A DNA stretch of 15,513 nt, from the NCBI GenBank assembly GCA_900543705.1, contig UQSL01000048.1:1-15513 (forward strand), written 5' to 3'. Positions 1 to 6,828 of this stretch are shown here, piece by piece (within the stretch, counting starts at the first letter, position 1; each line of letters opens with the position of its first letter). The notes under the pieces are model-generated. The model saw only the letters and a program-made list of their open reading frames with translations, searched no databases and was not told the DNA's origin. The position numbers were made by a program, and so were the translations under genes. This DNA comes from an uncultured Oscillospiraceae bacterium. Its GTDB lineage: Bacteria; Bacillota; Clostridia; Oscillospirales; Ruminococcaceae.

Positions 1-595
1 TGCGCCCCATGTTGTACAGAACCCCTTTCCCCCGCACGGTGAACACAACCAATTCCCCCTGCCGTTCCACCGAGACATAGGTAATCGTGCGCACCGTATC
101 TTTTACGCTGCTGCCCGCGGAGCAAAACGCGGAAAAATCGTGCGTCCCCACAAAGTCCCGCGCCGCCCAGTTGAGTTTTTCAGCATCCAGCGGGTAGCGG
201 TAATGGTACTTTAGCTTTTCACAAAACGGGTCGCGCACCGGTGAATTATGAATCAGGTAGTAGTATTCTTTCCCCACGGCGTTGTAACGCGCGTGGAAAC
301 CCTCCGGTACCTCCCGGCAGTCCGTCACCGCAATATCGTAAGGCAGATAGGCGTTGAGCGCGGCAGGAAGCCGTTCTTGCGGGATTTTTGAATCCGTATG
401 GAAATTGAAGTAATACTCGTTTGCGTGCACACCCGCATCCGTCCGCGAACAGCCGATGGTGGGGGAAACCTCTCCCGTCACCTGCTTGATCGCCTTCATA
501 AGCCTTGCCGCGACGGTATCGCCATTATTCTGTATTTGAAAGCCATGGTAGGCGGCACCGCAGTAACGGCACCGTGTGAGCAGATTACGTGCCAA
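1..595 (-). CDS. truA: tRNA pseudouridine(38-40) synthase TruA, 3' end cut by window edge
   Basis: TruA converts uridines 38-40 of the tRNA anticodon arm to pseudouridine in the cytoplasm. About 198 codons are visible; the family is usually about 245-270 residues, so roughly the last 50 are outside the window. The catalytic motif GCSRTDAGVHA is present with the aspartate at residue 53. Other family landmarks are YHGFQIQ near residue 16, RYNAVGKEYYY, the stretch FSAFCSAGSSVKDTVRTI, and LYNMGR at the edge, where most TruAs have LYNMVR. I place the start at TTG 595-593 because a GGCGGTG ribosome binding site lies 8 bases upstream inside the end of ecfT; a second in-frame TTG at 601-599 overlaps the ecfT stop and is the alternative. 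The gene is last in the visible part of the ruv-ecf unit, as in many Firmicutes where truA follows ecfT. Start codon uncertain, identity firm. Confidence 0.93.
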   Translation of the reverse strand, partial: MARNLLTRCRYCGAAYHGFQIQNNGDTVAARLMKAIKQVTGEVSPTIGCSRTDAGVHANEYYFNFHTDSKIPQERLPAALNAYLPYDIAVTDCREVPEGFHARYNAVGKEYYYLIHNSPVRDPFCEKLKYHYRYPLDAEKLNWAARDFVGTHDFSAFCSAGSSVKDTVRTITYVSVERQGELVVFTVRGKGVLYNMGR

Positions 596-597
596 AT

Positions 598-1110
598 TCA
601 AATCACCGCCGGAATCAGAAAATTCGTAGCTATCACAACCGCCAGGGAGATAAGCAGCACGGCGGTCGCGCCCGCGTCCACGCCGGACAGCTTCATCTGG
701 CGCATCCTCGTGCGTCCGGAGCCCCCGCGGTAACAGCGGCATTCCATCGCGAGCGCCAGCTCGTCCGCCCGCCGGAAGGCGGAGACAAACAGCGGAATCA
801 AAATCGGGATCAGGGATTTTACCTTCTGCATCAAGTTGCCGGAATCCAAATCCGCGCCGCGCGCTTTCTGCGCACTCATGATTTTATCCGTCTCCTCAAT
901 CAGCGTCGGGATAAAGCGCAGGGCGATGGTCATCATCATCGCCAGCTCATGCGCCGGGAAGTGGACTTTTTCCAGCGGCTTGAGCAGGCTTTCGATGCCG
1001 TCCGTCAGGGTGATCGGCGAGGTCGTATAGGTCAGCAGGGAGGTCCCCGCAATCAGGCAGACGATACGCACCGCCATAAACCCGGCGGTATAAAGCCCTT
1101 CCTGATACAT
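598..1110 (-). CDS. ecfT: EcfT, C-terminal part downstream of a premature stop
   Basis: This 170-codon stretch is the rear two thirds of EcfT, the transmembrane scaffold of energy-coupling factor transporters that links the EcfA1/EcfA2 ATPases to a substrate-binding S component. It continues in exactly the same frame as the preceding 101-codon piece, separated only by a TAA followed directly by ATG. Family landmarks are TSPITLTDGIE, FPAHELAMMMTIALRFIPTLIEE and the two coupling motifs that touch the ATPases: QKARGAD (residues 81-87 of this piece) and MECRCYRGG (residues 122-130). The second usually reads ARG or ARC; here it is CRC, with the essential arginine kept. A weak GGGTG lies 6 bases before the ATG, so reinitiation at TAAATG is possible but unproven. 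The stop TGA is 3 bases before the truA start. Either a pseudogene half or a separately translated subunit fragment. Confidence 0.75.
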   Translation of the reverse strand: MYQEGLYTAGFMAVRIVCLIAGTSLLTYTTSPITLTDGIESLLKPLEKVHFPAHELAMMMTIALRFIPTLIEETDKIMSAQKARGADLDSGNLMQKVKSLIPILIPLFVSAFRRADELALAMECRCYRGGSGRTRMRQMKLSGVDAGATAVLLISLAVVIATNFLIPAVI

Positions 1111-1416
1111 TTAAAACACCCACAAGAAAAAGGGCGGCTCCCCTTCCCCCAAAAAAAAGAACATTTTGAGCCCCGCCGTAAAAATGACAATCGGGATGAC
1201 CGGCTTCAAGCTTCTGAGAATCATCCGCATCGGGATTTTCCCGATGACATAGAGCATGCCTGCGAACACGGCCGACAGGGCAAGGCCCGCGATGTTGTTT
1301 GCCACAAAGAGCATGACAATGTAGACAATCGTGAGGATGATTTTTACCCTGGAATCCATCCGGTGGATAACCGATTCCCCGGGGAAATACTGGCCTAAAG
1401 TGATATCTTTGAGCAT
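1111..1416 (-). CDS. ecfT: EcfT, N-terminal part ending at an in-frame TAA
   Basis: This 101-residue piece is the front of EcfT: it begins with the family-typical GQYFPGESVIHRMDSRVKI segment and carries the first hydrophobic helices (about residues 27-60 and 72-90), then ends with GEGEPPFFLWVF and TAA at 1113-1111. Full EcfT is about 265 residues; this piece, the stop codon and the next 170-codon piece add up to 272, so nothing seems lost except the one sense codon. The start ATG at 1416-1414 has a strong AAGGAGGGG site and sits one base after the ecfA2 stop. A T8-G5 run on the coding strand (1146-1158 region) is a place for sequencing errors, but the frame is conserved on both sides of it, so an indel does not explain the stop. 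On its own this fragment lacks the ATPase-coupling helices and should not function. Confidence 0.75.
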   Translation of the reverse strand: MLKDITLGQYFPGESVIHRMDSRVKIILTIVYIVMLFVANNIAGLALSAVFAGMLYVIGKIPMRMILRSLKPVIPIVIFTAGLKMFFFLGEGEPPFFLWVF

Positions 1417-1417
1417 C

Positions 1418-2281
1418 TTATTTCCCCTCCTTTGCCTGTTTCAAGCGGAGCAGTTCCTGCCTGCCTTGCTCGACAGTATAGATGTTGGAGGAAACGTCAA
1501 GCCCCTGCTTTTTCAGCGCATAGAAAATCTTTGTCACCTGCGGGATGTCGAGCCCGAGCGCCTCGATTTCCTGCGCGTGGGAAAAGACGTTGTCCACCGT
1601 GTCATACAGATAAATCTTGGACTGGTTCATGACCAGCACTTTTTGAGCATATTTGGCGGTGTCCTCCATGCTATGGGAGACGAGCAGCACGGTGTTTCCG
1701 CGCGCCTTGTGGTACTCGGAAATCTGCCGCAGCACCATCTCGCGCCCCTTTGGGTCAAGTCCCGCGGTCGGCTCGTCCAAAATGAGCACCTCCGGATTCA
1801 TGGCAAACACGCCAGCAATGGCGACCCGGCGCTTTTGCCCGCCGGAGAGCTCAAATGGGGATTTTTCCATCACATCTTTGGAAAGCCCGACAAACTCCGC
1901 GGATTCGTACACACGCTGCTTGATTTCCTCCTCCGAAAGGCCCATGTTGGCCGGGCCGAAGGCGATGTCTTTAAACACGGTCTCTTCAAAGAGCTGGTAC
2001 TCCGGGTACTGGAATACCAGCCCCACCTGGAAGCGTACTTTGCGGATGTCGGTGTCCTGCTCCCACATATCCTTGCCGTTTAAATAGATTTTCCCGGCGG
2101 TGGGCTTGAGCAGGCCGTTGAAATGCTGAATCAGCGTTGATTTGCCCGAACCGGTATGCCCGATGACGCCGACAAATTCCCCTTTCTCAATTTCCAGGGA
2201 GACATGGTCGACCGCCGTTTTCTGAAACGGAGTTCCGGGAGAGTAAACATAGCACAGCTCCTCCGTCCTGATTACCGACAT
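1418..2281 (-). CDS. ecfA2: Energy-coupling factor transporter ATPase EcfA2
   Basis: EcfA2 is one of the two cytoplasmic ATPases that pair with EcfA1 and drive ECF uptake of vitamins or metal ions through EcfT. The 287-residue protein has Walker A GHTGSGKS at 41-48, the Q-loop glutamine at 91, the ABC signature LSGGQ at 145-149, Walker B with DEPTAGLDP at 169-177 and the H-loop histidine at 203. QYPEYQLFEETVFKDIAFGP is typical of EcfA2 rather than EcfA1. An in-frame reading extends 13 codons further up, but I choose ATG 2281-2279 because GGGGGGAG lies 5 bases before it and the protein then starts at the usual place. The start overlaps the ecfA1 stop by 10 bases, which suggests translational coupling. 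All catalytic motifs are intact, in contrast to the broken partner gene ecfT. Confidence 0.95.
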   Translation of the reverse strand: MSVIRTEELCYVYSPGTPFQKTAVDHVSLEIEKGEFVGVIGHTGSGKSTLIQHFNGLLKPTAGKIYLNGKDMWEQDTDIRKVRFQVGLVFQYPEYQLFEETVFKDIAFGPANMGLSEEEIKQRVYESAEFVGLSKDVMEKSPFELSGGQKRRVAIAGVFAMNPEVLILDEPTAGLDPKGREMVLRQISEYHKARGNTVLLVSHSMEDTAKYAQKVLVMNQSKIYLYDTVDNVFSHAQEIEALGLDIPQVTKIFYALKKQGLDVSSNIYTVEQGRQELLRLKQAKEGK

Positions 2282-3129
2282 GCTGCTCCCCCCATCCAGT
2301 TCAAGATCGCATTCACGCATTCGCTCTCGGTCAAAATCCCGTCCGGAAAAGAAACCCCGGCATTTTGCAGTTCAAAAACAAGCTCCGTCGCCTGTGGAAC
2401 GTCGAGCCCCACCTCTTTGAGTAATTTCACATGGGAGAAGACCTCCCGCGGGGTTCCGTCGAGCAGGAGATTGCCGTTGTCAATGACAATCACGCGATCC
2501 GCCTGCACCGCCTCTTCCATGTAATGGGTGATGAGGACAATCGTAATGCCGTATTCCTCTTTAAGCTGCTTGATTGTCCGGAGCACCTCCTTGCGCCCTC
2601 TCGGGTCCAGCATGGCGGTCGGCTCGTCGAGCACGATGCACTGCGGGCGCATCGCAATGATGCCCGCAATCGCCACCCTCTGCTTTTGTCCGCCGGAAAG
2701 CTGATGCGGCGCATGCCCGCGGTATTCATACATCCCGACGGCTTTTAAAGCCTCGTCCACCCTCTTGCGGATTTCCGTCGGCTCGACGCCAAGGTTTTCC
2801 AGTGCGAACGCGACGTCTTCCTCCACAATGGTGGCGACAATCTGGTTATCCGGGTTTTGGAATACCATGCCGACATTCTGCCGGATGTCATAGAGTTTGT
2901 CCTCCTCCGAGGTATCGAAGCCGGCGACATAGACCTTTCCCCCGCTCGGTAGCAAAATCGCGTTGAAGTGTTTTGCCAAGGTGGACTTACCCGAGCCATT
3001 GTGTCCGAGCACGGCGACAAACTGCCCCTTTTCAATGGACAGGTCGATGCCATGTAGCACTTCGGCCAAAGTATCGTCCTCTTTCGGATAGCCAAACGTG
3101 AGGTGTTGCGTTTCAATGATTTTCTGCAT
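2272..3129 (-). CDS. ecfA1: Energy-coupling factor transporter ATPase EcfA1
   Basis: EcfA1 forms the ATPase heterodimer with EcfA2 at the inner face of the membrane. The 285-residue protein shows Walker A GHNGSGKS at 42-49, the Q-loop in QNPDNQ near 91-96, LSGGQ at 144-148, DEPTAMLDP at 168-176 and the H-loop histidine at 202. FQNPDNQIVATIVEEDVAFALENLGV is the EcfA1 pattern. I choose ATG 3129-3127: it gives the normal N-terminus and has GAGGT about 10 bases upstream. The same frame stays open up to a TTG at 3219 that overlaps the preceding methyltransferase stop; using it would add 30 residues unlike the family, so it is unlikely. The gene follows the methyltransferase after 76 bases that contain a strong hairpin. 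Confidence 0.94.
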   Translation of the reverse strand: MQKIIETQHLTFGYPKEDDTLAEVLHGIDLSIEKGQFVAVLGHNGSGKSTLAKHFNAILLPSGGKVYVAGFDTSEEDKLYDIRQNVGMVFQNPDNQIVATIVEEDVAFALENLGVEPTEIRKRVDEALKAVGMYEYRGHAPHQLSGGQKQRVAIAGIIAMRPQCIVLDEPTAMLDPRGRKEVLRTIKQLKEEYGITIVLITHYMEEAVQADRVIVIDNGNLLLDGTPREVFSHVKLLKEVGLDVPQATELVFELQNAGVSFPDGILTESECVNAILNWMGGAACR

Positions 3130-3150
3130 ATTCTTTTCTACCTCTATCCT

Positions 3151-3194
3151 TGGGAGTAGGGTGCCCGCCGCATGCGGTCGGACCCGCTCTCCCA
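3151..3194 (-). promoter_or_regulatory. Intercistronic hairpin ahead of ecfA1
   Basis: On the minus strand the gap between the methyltransferase and ecfA1 can fold into a GC-rich hairpin: TGGGAG at the 5' side (3194-3189) pairs with CTCCCA at the 3' side (3156-3151), with further GGG/CCC and CCGC/GCGG pairing inside and small bulges. No run of U follows, so it is not a standard terminator. It could protect an mRNA end, set the relative level of the ecf genes, or have no role. The pairing is seen directly; any function is inference. Confidence 0.45.
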
Positions 3195-3205
3195 GTATGA
3201 TGGAT

Positions 3206-4072
3206 TTATCCTCTTTCAAACACGGCGGTGGAACCGCAGGGAAGCATCGCGCCGCTGTCTTTCACCGGGAGGCCAATTTCATCCGCCCAGACTTTGCCCT
3301 CATAGCGCTCCCCGACTGTAACCTTCAGCAGATACGCCATGACCGATGGGGAAAGCCCCGTGGTGTAGGAGTTGAGCAAAAAGAGCAGCGGGTCGTCCGT
3401 GAGTACCTTCGTACACAGGCTGACGAGGGGATAAATCTGGTCTTCGAGCTTCCACACCTCGCCGCCCGGCCCTCTGCCATAGGAAGGCGGGTCCATGATA
3501 ACGACGTCATAGCGCCTGCCGCGCTTGATTTCCCGCTCGACAAATTTCTGGCAGTCGTCCACGATCCAGCGGATTGGATGGTTGTCCAGGCCGGAGAGCG
3601 CGGCGTTGTCCCTTGCCCACTGCACCATGCCCTTGGAGGCGTCCACATGGCATACTTTCGCGCCCGCCTGCGCACAGGCAAGTGTCGCGCCGCCGGTATA
3701 GGCAAAGAGGTTGAGGACATTGATTTCCCGTTTTGCGTTCCGGATTTTTTTCTGCAAAAAGTCCCAGTTGACCGCCTGTTCCGGGAACAGCCCGGTATGC
3801 TTAAACCCGGTCGGCCGGATATGGAAGTTCAGACCCTTGTAAGAGACCTGCCAGCTTTCGGGTTTCGGTTTATATTCTTCCCACTTCCCGCCGCCGGTGT
3901 TGGAGCGGCGGTAGCGTGCGTGCGCCTGCTTCCACATCGGGTCGGTGTGGGGGGTGTTCCAAAGTATCTGGGGGTCCGGGCGGATGAGGAGATAGTCCTT
4001 CCACCGCTCCAGCTTTTCCCCGCCGGATGTATCTAAAATCTCATAGTCTTTCCAATCGGTTGCACATCTCAT
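3206..4072 (-). CDS. Class I SAM-dependent methyltransferase, COG1092/RlmI-RlmK-like
   Basis: This 288-residue protein is a Rossmann-fold S-adenosylmethionine methyltransferase. Visible motifs are the SAM-binding NLFAYTGG (121-128), the acidic VDAS (143-146) that usually contacts the ribose, and DPPSYGRG (194-201), a motif IV of the type found in enzymes that methylate nucleobases. The overall pattern, with FPEQAVNWDFL before motif I and an open C-terminal half, resembles the catalytic domain of RlmI and RlmK, which methylate 23S rRNA. There is no recognisable N-terminal PUA domain, so the RNA target cannot be read off the sequence. ATG 4072-4070 has AGGAG 9 bases upstream; the gene starts 11 bases after ruvB and seems to belong to the ruv transcript. 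Family is firm, substrate unknown, hence no symbol. Confidence 0.85.
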   Translation of the reverse strand: MRCATDWKDYEILDTSGGEKLERWKDYLLIRPDPQILWNTPHTDPMWKQAHARYRRSNTGGGKWEEYKPKPESWQVSYKGLNFHIRPTGFKHTGLFPEQAVNWDFLQKKIRNAKREINVLNLFAYTGGATLACAQAGAKVCHVDASKGMVQWARDNAALSGLDNHPIRWIVDDCQKFVEREIKRGRRYDVVIMDPPSYGRGPGGEVWKLEDQIYPLVSLCTKVLTDDPLLFLLNSYTTGLSPSVMAYLLKVTVGERYEGKVWADEIGLPVKDSGAMLPCGSTAVFERG

Positions 4073-4083
4073 GAGGCATTCTC

Positions 4084-5139
4084 CTAGTTATTCGAGGGGA
4101 TGATCCCGTCAAAGCTCTGCTGGCCCGGCATGACTATACCGAGATGGGAGTAGGCAAGCGGCGTGACACAGCGCCCGCGCTGGGTGCGGCTCAAAAACCC
4201 GATCTGCATCAGGTAGGGCTCGTACACATCCTCAAGCGTAATGGATTCCTCTCCGATGGCCGCAGCGAGCGTATCCAGGCCCACCGGGCCGCCGCCGTAC
4301 ATGGTGATGATGGCTTCGAGCATCCTCCGGTCGGTGCTGTCCAGCCCCAGGTCGTCGATTTCCAGGCGGTTGAGCGCCTCGTCCGCAATTTCCTCGGTGA
4401 TAATCCCGTTGCCGATGACGTCCGCAAAATCACGCACACGTTTGAGCAGGCGGTTGGCGATACGCGGCGTGCCCCTCGAGCGTCTGGCAATTTCGTAGGC
4501 GCCTCGGCCGTCCACCTGTACCCCAAGGATTCCAGCACTTCTTGTCACGATTTCGCTGAGTTCCTCATAGGTGTAGAGCTCCAGCCGAAGCTGGATGCCG
4601 AAGCGGTCGCGCAGCGGGGAGGTGAGCTGTCCCGCTCTCGTCGTCGCTCCCACCAGGGTAAAAGGCGGCAGATCAATCCGGATGGAGCGAGCCGCCGGGC
4701 CCTTGCCGATAATAATATCGAGCGCATAGTCCTCCATTGCCGGGTAGAGCACTTCCTCCACACTGCGGGAGAGCCTGTGAATCTCGTCGATAAAGAGGAT
4801 GTCGTTTTCATTTAAATTTGTCAGAAGCGCAGCCAAATCGCCCGGCTTTTCAATCGCCGGGCCGGAGGTAATGCGTACGTTGACGTTCATCTCATTGGCT
4901 ATGACGCCCGCAAGGGTCGTCTTGCCAAGTCCCGGAGGGCCGTAGAGCAGAACATGGTCGAGCGCCTCCGCCCTGCCCTTGGCCGCCTCGATAAAGACCG
5001 AGAGATTTTCCTTAGCCTTTTTCTGCCCGATGTATTCGTTCAGAGTTTTCGGGCGCAGGGTAAACTCAACGTCGCTGTCCATCCCCTCGTATTCCGGGGA
5101 GACAATCCGGTTTTCAAAATCCATTTCCTGTTCGTCCAT
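4084..5139 (-). CDS. ruvB: Holliday junction branch migration DNA helicase RuvB
   Basis: RuvB is the hexameric AAA+ motor that pumps DNA through the RuvA-bound Holliday junction. The 351-residue protein has Walker A GPPGLGKT (67-74), Walker B DEIH (118-121), the sensor and arginine-finger region GATTRAGQLTSPLRDRFG (164-181) and the C-terminal winged-helix DNA-binding domain ending with GFLSRTQRGRCVTPLAYSHLG. The length is close to the family norm. The start ATG lies 3 bases after the ruvA stop with AGGTG 7 bases upstream, so ruvA and ruvB are probably translationally coupled. All motor residues are intact. Confidence 0.97.
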   Translation of the reverse strand: MDEQEMDFENRIVSPEYEGMDSDVEFTLRPKTLNEYIGQKKAKENLSVFIEAAKGRAEALDHVLLYGPPGLGKTTLAGVIANEMNVNVRITSGPAIEKPGDLAALLTNLNENDILFIDEIHRLSRSVEEVLYPAMEDYALDIIIGKGPAARSIRIDLPPFTLVGATTRAGQLTSPLRDRFGIQLRLELYTYEELSEIVTRSAGILGVQVDGRGAYEIARRSRGTPRIANRLLKRVRDFADVIGNGIITEEIADEALNRLEIDDLGLDSTDRRMLEAIITMYGGGPVGLDTLAAAIGEESITLEDVYEPYLMQIGFLSRTQRGRCVTPLAYSHLGIVMPGQQSFDGIIPSNN

Positions 5140-5142
5140 CTG

Positions 5143-5748
5143 TTACACCTGCCCCGCGAGCTGTTTTAATCCCTGTTTTATCATCTCTTCAATCGGCATA
5201 TCGGGTGAAAACTTCGCAATGACCGTAGCCGCGTCCGCCTGCGCGTAACCGAGCACCACCAGGGCGCTGACCGCCTCCCCCGCATTGGAACTGAGCGTGC
5301 CGCCGGGAATCACGTCGGCATCTCCCACCCCTTTGACGATGTCGTCGTTTTTCACTTTGTCTTTGAGTTCGAGAATGATACGCTGGGCAATCTTCGGCCC
5401 AATCCCCTGGCTTCTGGTCAGGGACTTGACGTCGTTTGCCGCCACACACAGTGCAAAGCGCTCCGGGCTCAAATTGGAGAGAATGGAGAGCGCCGCCTTC
5501 GGCCCCACCCCGGATACCGAGGTGAGCATCTTAAAGCAGTTTAATTCCGCCATCTCATAAAAGCCAAACAAATCGATGGCGTCCTCCCGCACGTTCATGT
5601 GCGTGTAGACCGTTACCTCATTGCCGGTAGAGGGCAGTTTGGAAAGAGTGGAGAGCGTCACCATGCACTTGTATCCCACGCCGCCGCACTCGATCACGGC
5701 TATGCCGTCCTCTTTATGGATGAGGATTCCTCTTAGACTGTACAGCAT
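5143..5748 (-). CDS. ruvA: Holliday junction branch migration complex subunit RuvA
   Basis: RuvA binds the four-way junction as a tetramer and recruits RuvB. The 201-residue protein follows the family layout: an N-terminal OB-fold (about 1-62, starting MLYSLRGILIHK), two helix-hairpin-helix units (LTSVSGVGPKAALSIL near 75-90 and LTRSQGIGPKIAQRII near 110-125), a linker, and the small C-terminal RuvB-binding domain (about 155-201, ending with MIKQGLKQL). The start ATG at 5748-5746 lies inside the end of ruvC, overlapping it by 35 bases, with AGAGG about 10 bases upstream. Confidence 0.96.
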   Translation of the reverse strand: MLYSLRGILIHKEDGIAVIECGGVGYKCMVTLSTLSKLPSTGNEVTVYTHMNVREDAIDLFGFYEMAELNCFKMLTSVSGVGPKAALSILSNLSPERFALCVAANDVKSLTRSQGIGPKIAQRIILELKDKVKNDDIVKGVGDADVIPGGTLSSNAGEAVSALVVLGYAQADAATVIAKFSPDMPIEEMIKQGLKQLAGQV

Positions 5749-6337
5749 TGTTATTCATCCTCTTCTTTTTTTGCTGTTCGTTATATACTTTCTCATAGTA
5801 GTCGGCGAGCGCCTGCTTCTGGCTCTTGCCTTTCGTGGATCCGAGCAGCCGCCCGATACTCGTCGTTGAACCGGAGGAATGCGCATGGCAGATGGCGATC
5901 GCCAGCGCGTCTGCCGTATCGTCCGGTTTTGGGACGGCTTTTAAGGAGAGCAAAACGCGCGTCATCTCCTGTACCTGTTTTTTGACCGCCTGCCCGTAGC
6001 CGACCACGGACTGCTTGACCTGCAGCGGGGTGTATTCAAACATCTGCACCTGCTGCTTTTTTGCGCTGAGCAGGATGACGCCTCTTGCCTGCGCCACATC
6101 GATACCGGTCTTTTGGTTGGTGGAGAAAAAGAGCTGTTCAATTGCCATCACATCCGGATGGTAGCGCGAGAGCAGGAGCATCATCTCATCATAGATGCGC
6201 TCGAGCCGCTCTTCAAACGCCATTCCCGCCGGGGTAGTGATGGCGCCGTAATCCATCACCCGAAAGTGGCTGCTCACATATTCCACAACGCCCCAGCCCA
6301 CAATCGCGTAGCCCGGGTCAATCCCGATAATGACCAT
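5714..6337 (-). CDS. ruvC: Crossover junction endodeoxyribonuclease RuvC
   Basis: RuvC is the dimeric, Mg-dependent nuclease that cuts Holliday junctions symmetrically. The 207-residue protein keeps the four acidic catalytic positions: D7 (GIDPGY), E67 (AIEQLFF), and D140 and D143 (PDDTADALAIAI). The catalytic domain ends near residue 160; the usual length is about 160-175, so this one has a tail of some 40 residues, rich in Lys, Gln and Asn (EQQKKKRMNNN). The last 35 bases are shared with ruvA, so part of the tail may simply reflect the overlapping start of the next gene. ATG 6337-6335 has AAGGA 8 bases upstream. It is the first gene of the ruvC-ruvA-ruvB unit. Confidence 0.96.
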   Translation of the reverse strand: MVIIGIDPGYAIVGWGVVEYVSSHFRVMDYGAITTPAGMAFEERLERIYDEMMLLLSRYHPDVMAIEQLFFSTNQKTGIDVAQARGVILLSAKKQQVQMFEYTPLQVKQSVVGYGQAVKKQVQEMTRVLLSLKAVPKPDDTADALAIAICHAHSSGSTTSIGRLLGSTKGKSQKQALADYYEKVYNEQQKKKRMNNNAVQSKRNPHP

Positions 6338-6435
6338 ATTCTATATCCTTTCCGCCGCCCCGCTTTGTACCAGGGAACAGGAATCACATTGTTCTTCTAT
6401 TGACAGGGATACCCCAAATGATAATAATCGAAATT

Positions 6436-6465
6436 ATTATAGCATAAAACAGATGTTTGTGGAAA
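6436..6465 (-). promoter_or_regulatory. Sigma-A-type promoter for the ruvCAB unit
   Basis: On the minus strand, TTTCCA (6465-6460, 4 of 6 matches to TTGACA) is followed after 18 bases by a perfect TATAAT (6441-6436) with an extended TGC just before it. Transcription would begin near 6428, giving an untranslated leader of about 90 bases ahead of ruvC. I see no strong terminator or LexA-like operator in that leader. Confidence 0.7.
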
Positions 6466-6767
6466 TACATCTTCAACTTTGTTCATTGACGATAAGCAAG
6501 AGGACATTCCGGGAGAAAATCGGTACAAAGTAACGGGAAAACTCTGTTTTCTGACGAAAAGACACAATTTAACTCAGCATTTTTTCCTCTGGTATTCCAC
6601 ATTGCCTCTTGATTCCATGGCTTATGACCAATTGATTCCTTTTTTATCTGCCCGTCATCTCATCAAACGCTTGGAGAGCGAATAAAAAAGGGGTTTGCAG
6701 GATATTATAGCACATTTTGCACAAAAATCAGGAAACATATCTGTATATTTTATTTTTCAATTTGCTC
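6466..6767. other. AT-rich gap with no supported gene; one orphan minus-strand promoter-like element
   Basis: This stretch between ruvC and the tRNA promoter has no reading frame with both a ribosome binding site and a recognisable protein. Plus-strand frames of about 67 codons in 6330-6685 use TTG or unsupported starts and look accidental. On the minus strand a second TGC-TATAAT sits at 6709-6704, identical in its -10 core to the ruv promoter, but with no convincing -35. A transcript from it would cross 6697 down to the ruv promoter. A TTGACA lies on the plus strand at 6401-6406, without a well-spaced -10. A small RNA or a longer ruv leader is possible but not shown. Confidence 0.4.
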
Positions 6768-6796
6768 TTGATTTTTAAAACAGGACACGCTATAAT
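6768..6796 (+). promoter_or_regulatory. Promoter of the tRNA-Val gene
   Basis: TTGATT at 6768-6773 and a perfect TATAAT at 6791-6796 are separated by 17 bases, and the tRNA begins 32 bases after the -10 box. The -10 lies in a short palindrome, GCTATAA-T-TTATAGC (6789-6803), so the opposite strand also reads as a -10-like sequence. Confidence 0.8.
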
Positions 6797-6828
6797 TTAT
6801 AGCACAGTCTGAAACGGACAATGAATCT

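Noticed and set aside
589..2083. Plus-strand frames of 250-270 codons opposite ecfT and ecfA2
   Set aside because: They are His/Arg-rich shadows of the ecf genes without start signals.
6401..6427. TTGACA on the plus strand as a divergent promoter opposite ruvC
   Set aside because: The possible -10 boxes are badly spaced (14 bases) or poor matches, and no gene follows for 400 bases.
6330..6685. Plus-strand frames of about 67 codons in the ruvC-tRNA gap
   Set aside because: They use TTG or unsupported starts without a ribosome binding site, overlap the ruvC start and promoter, and show no recognisable protein pattern.
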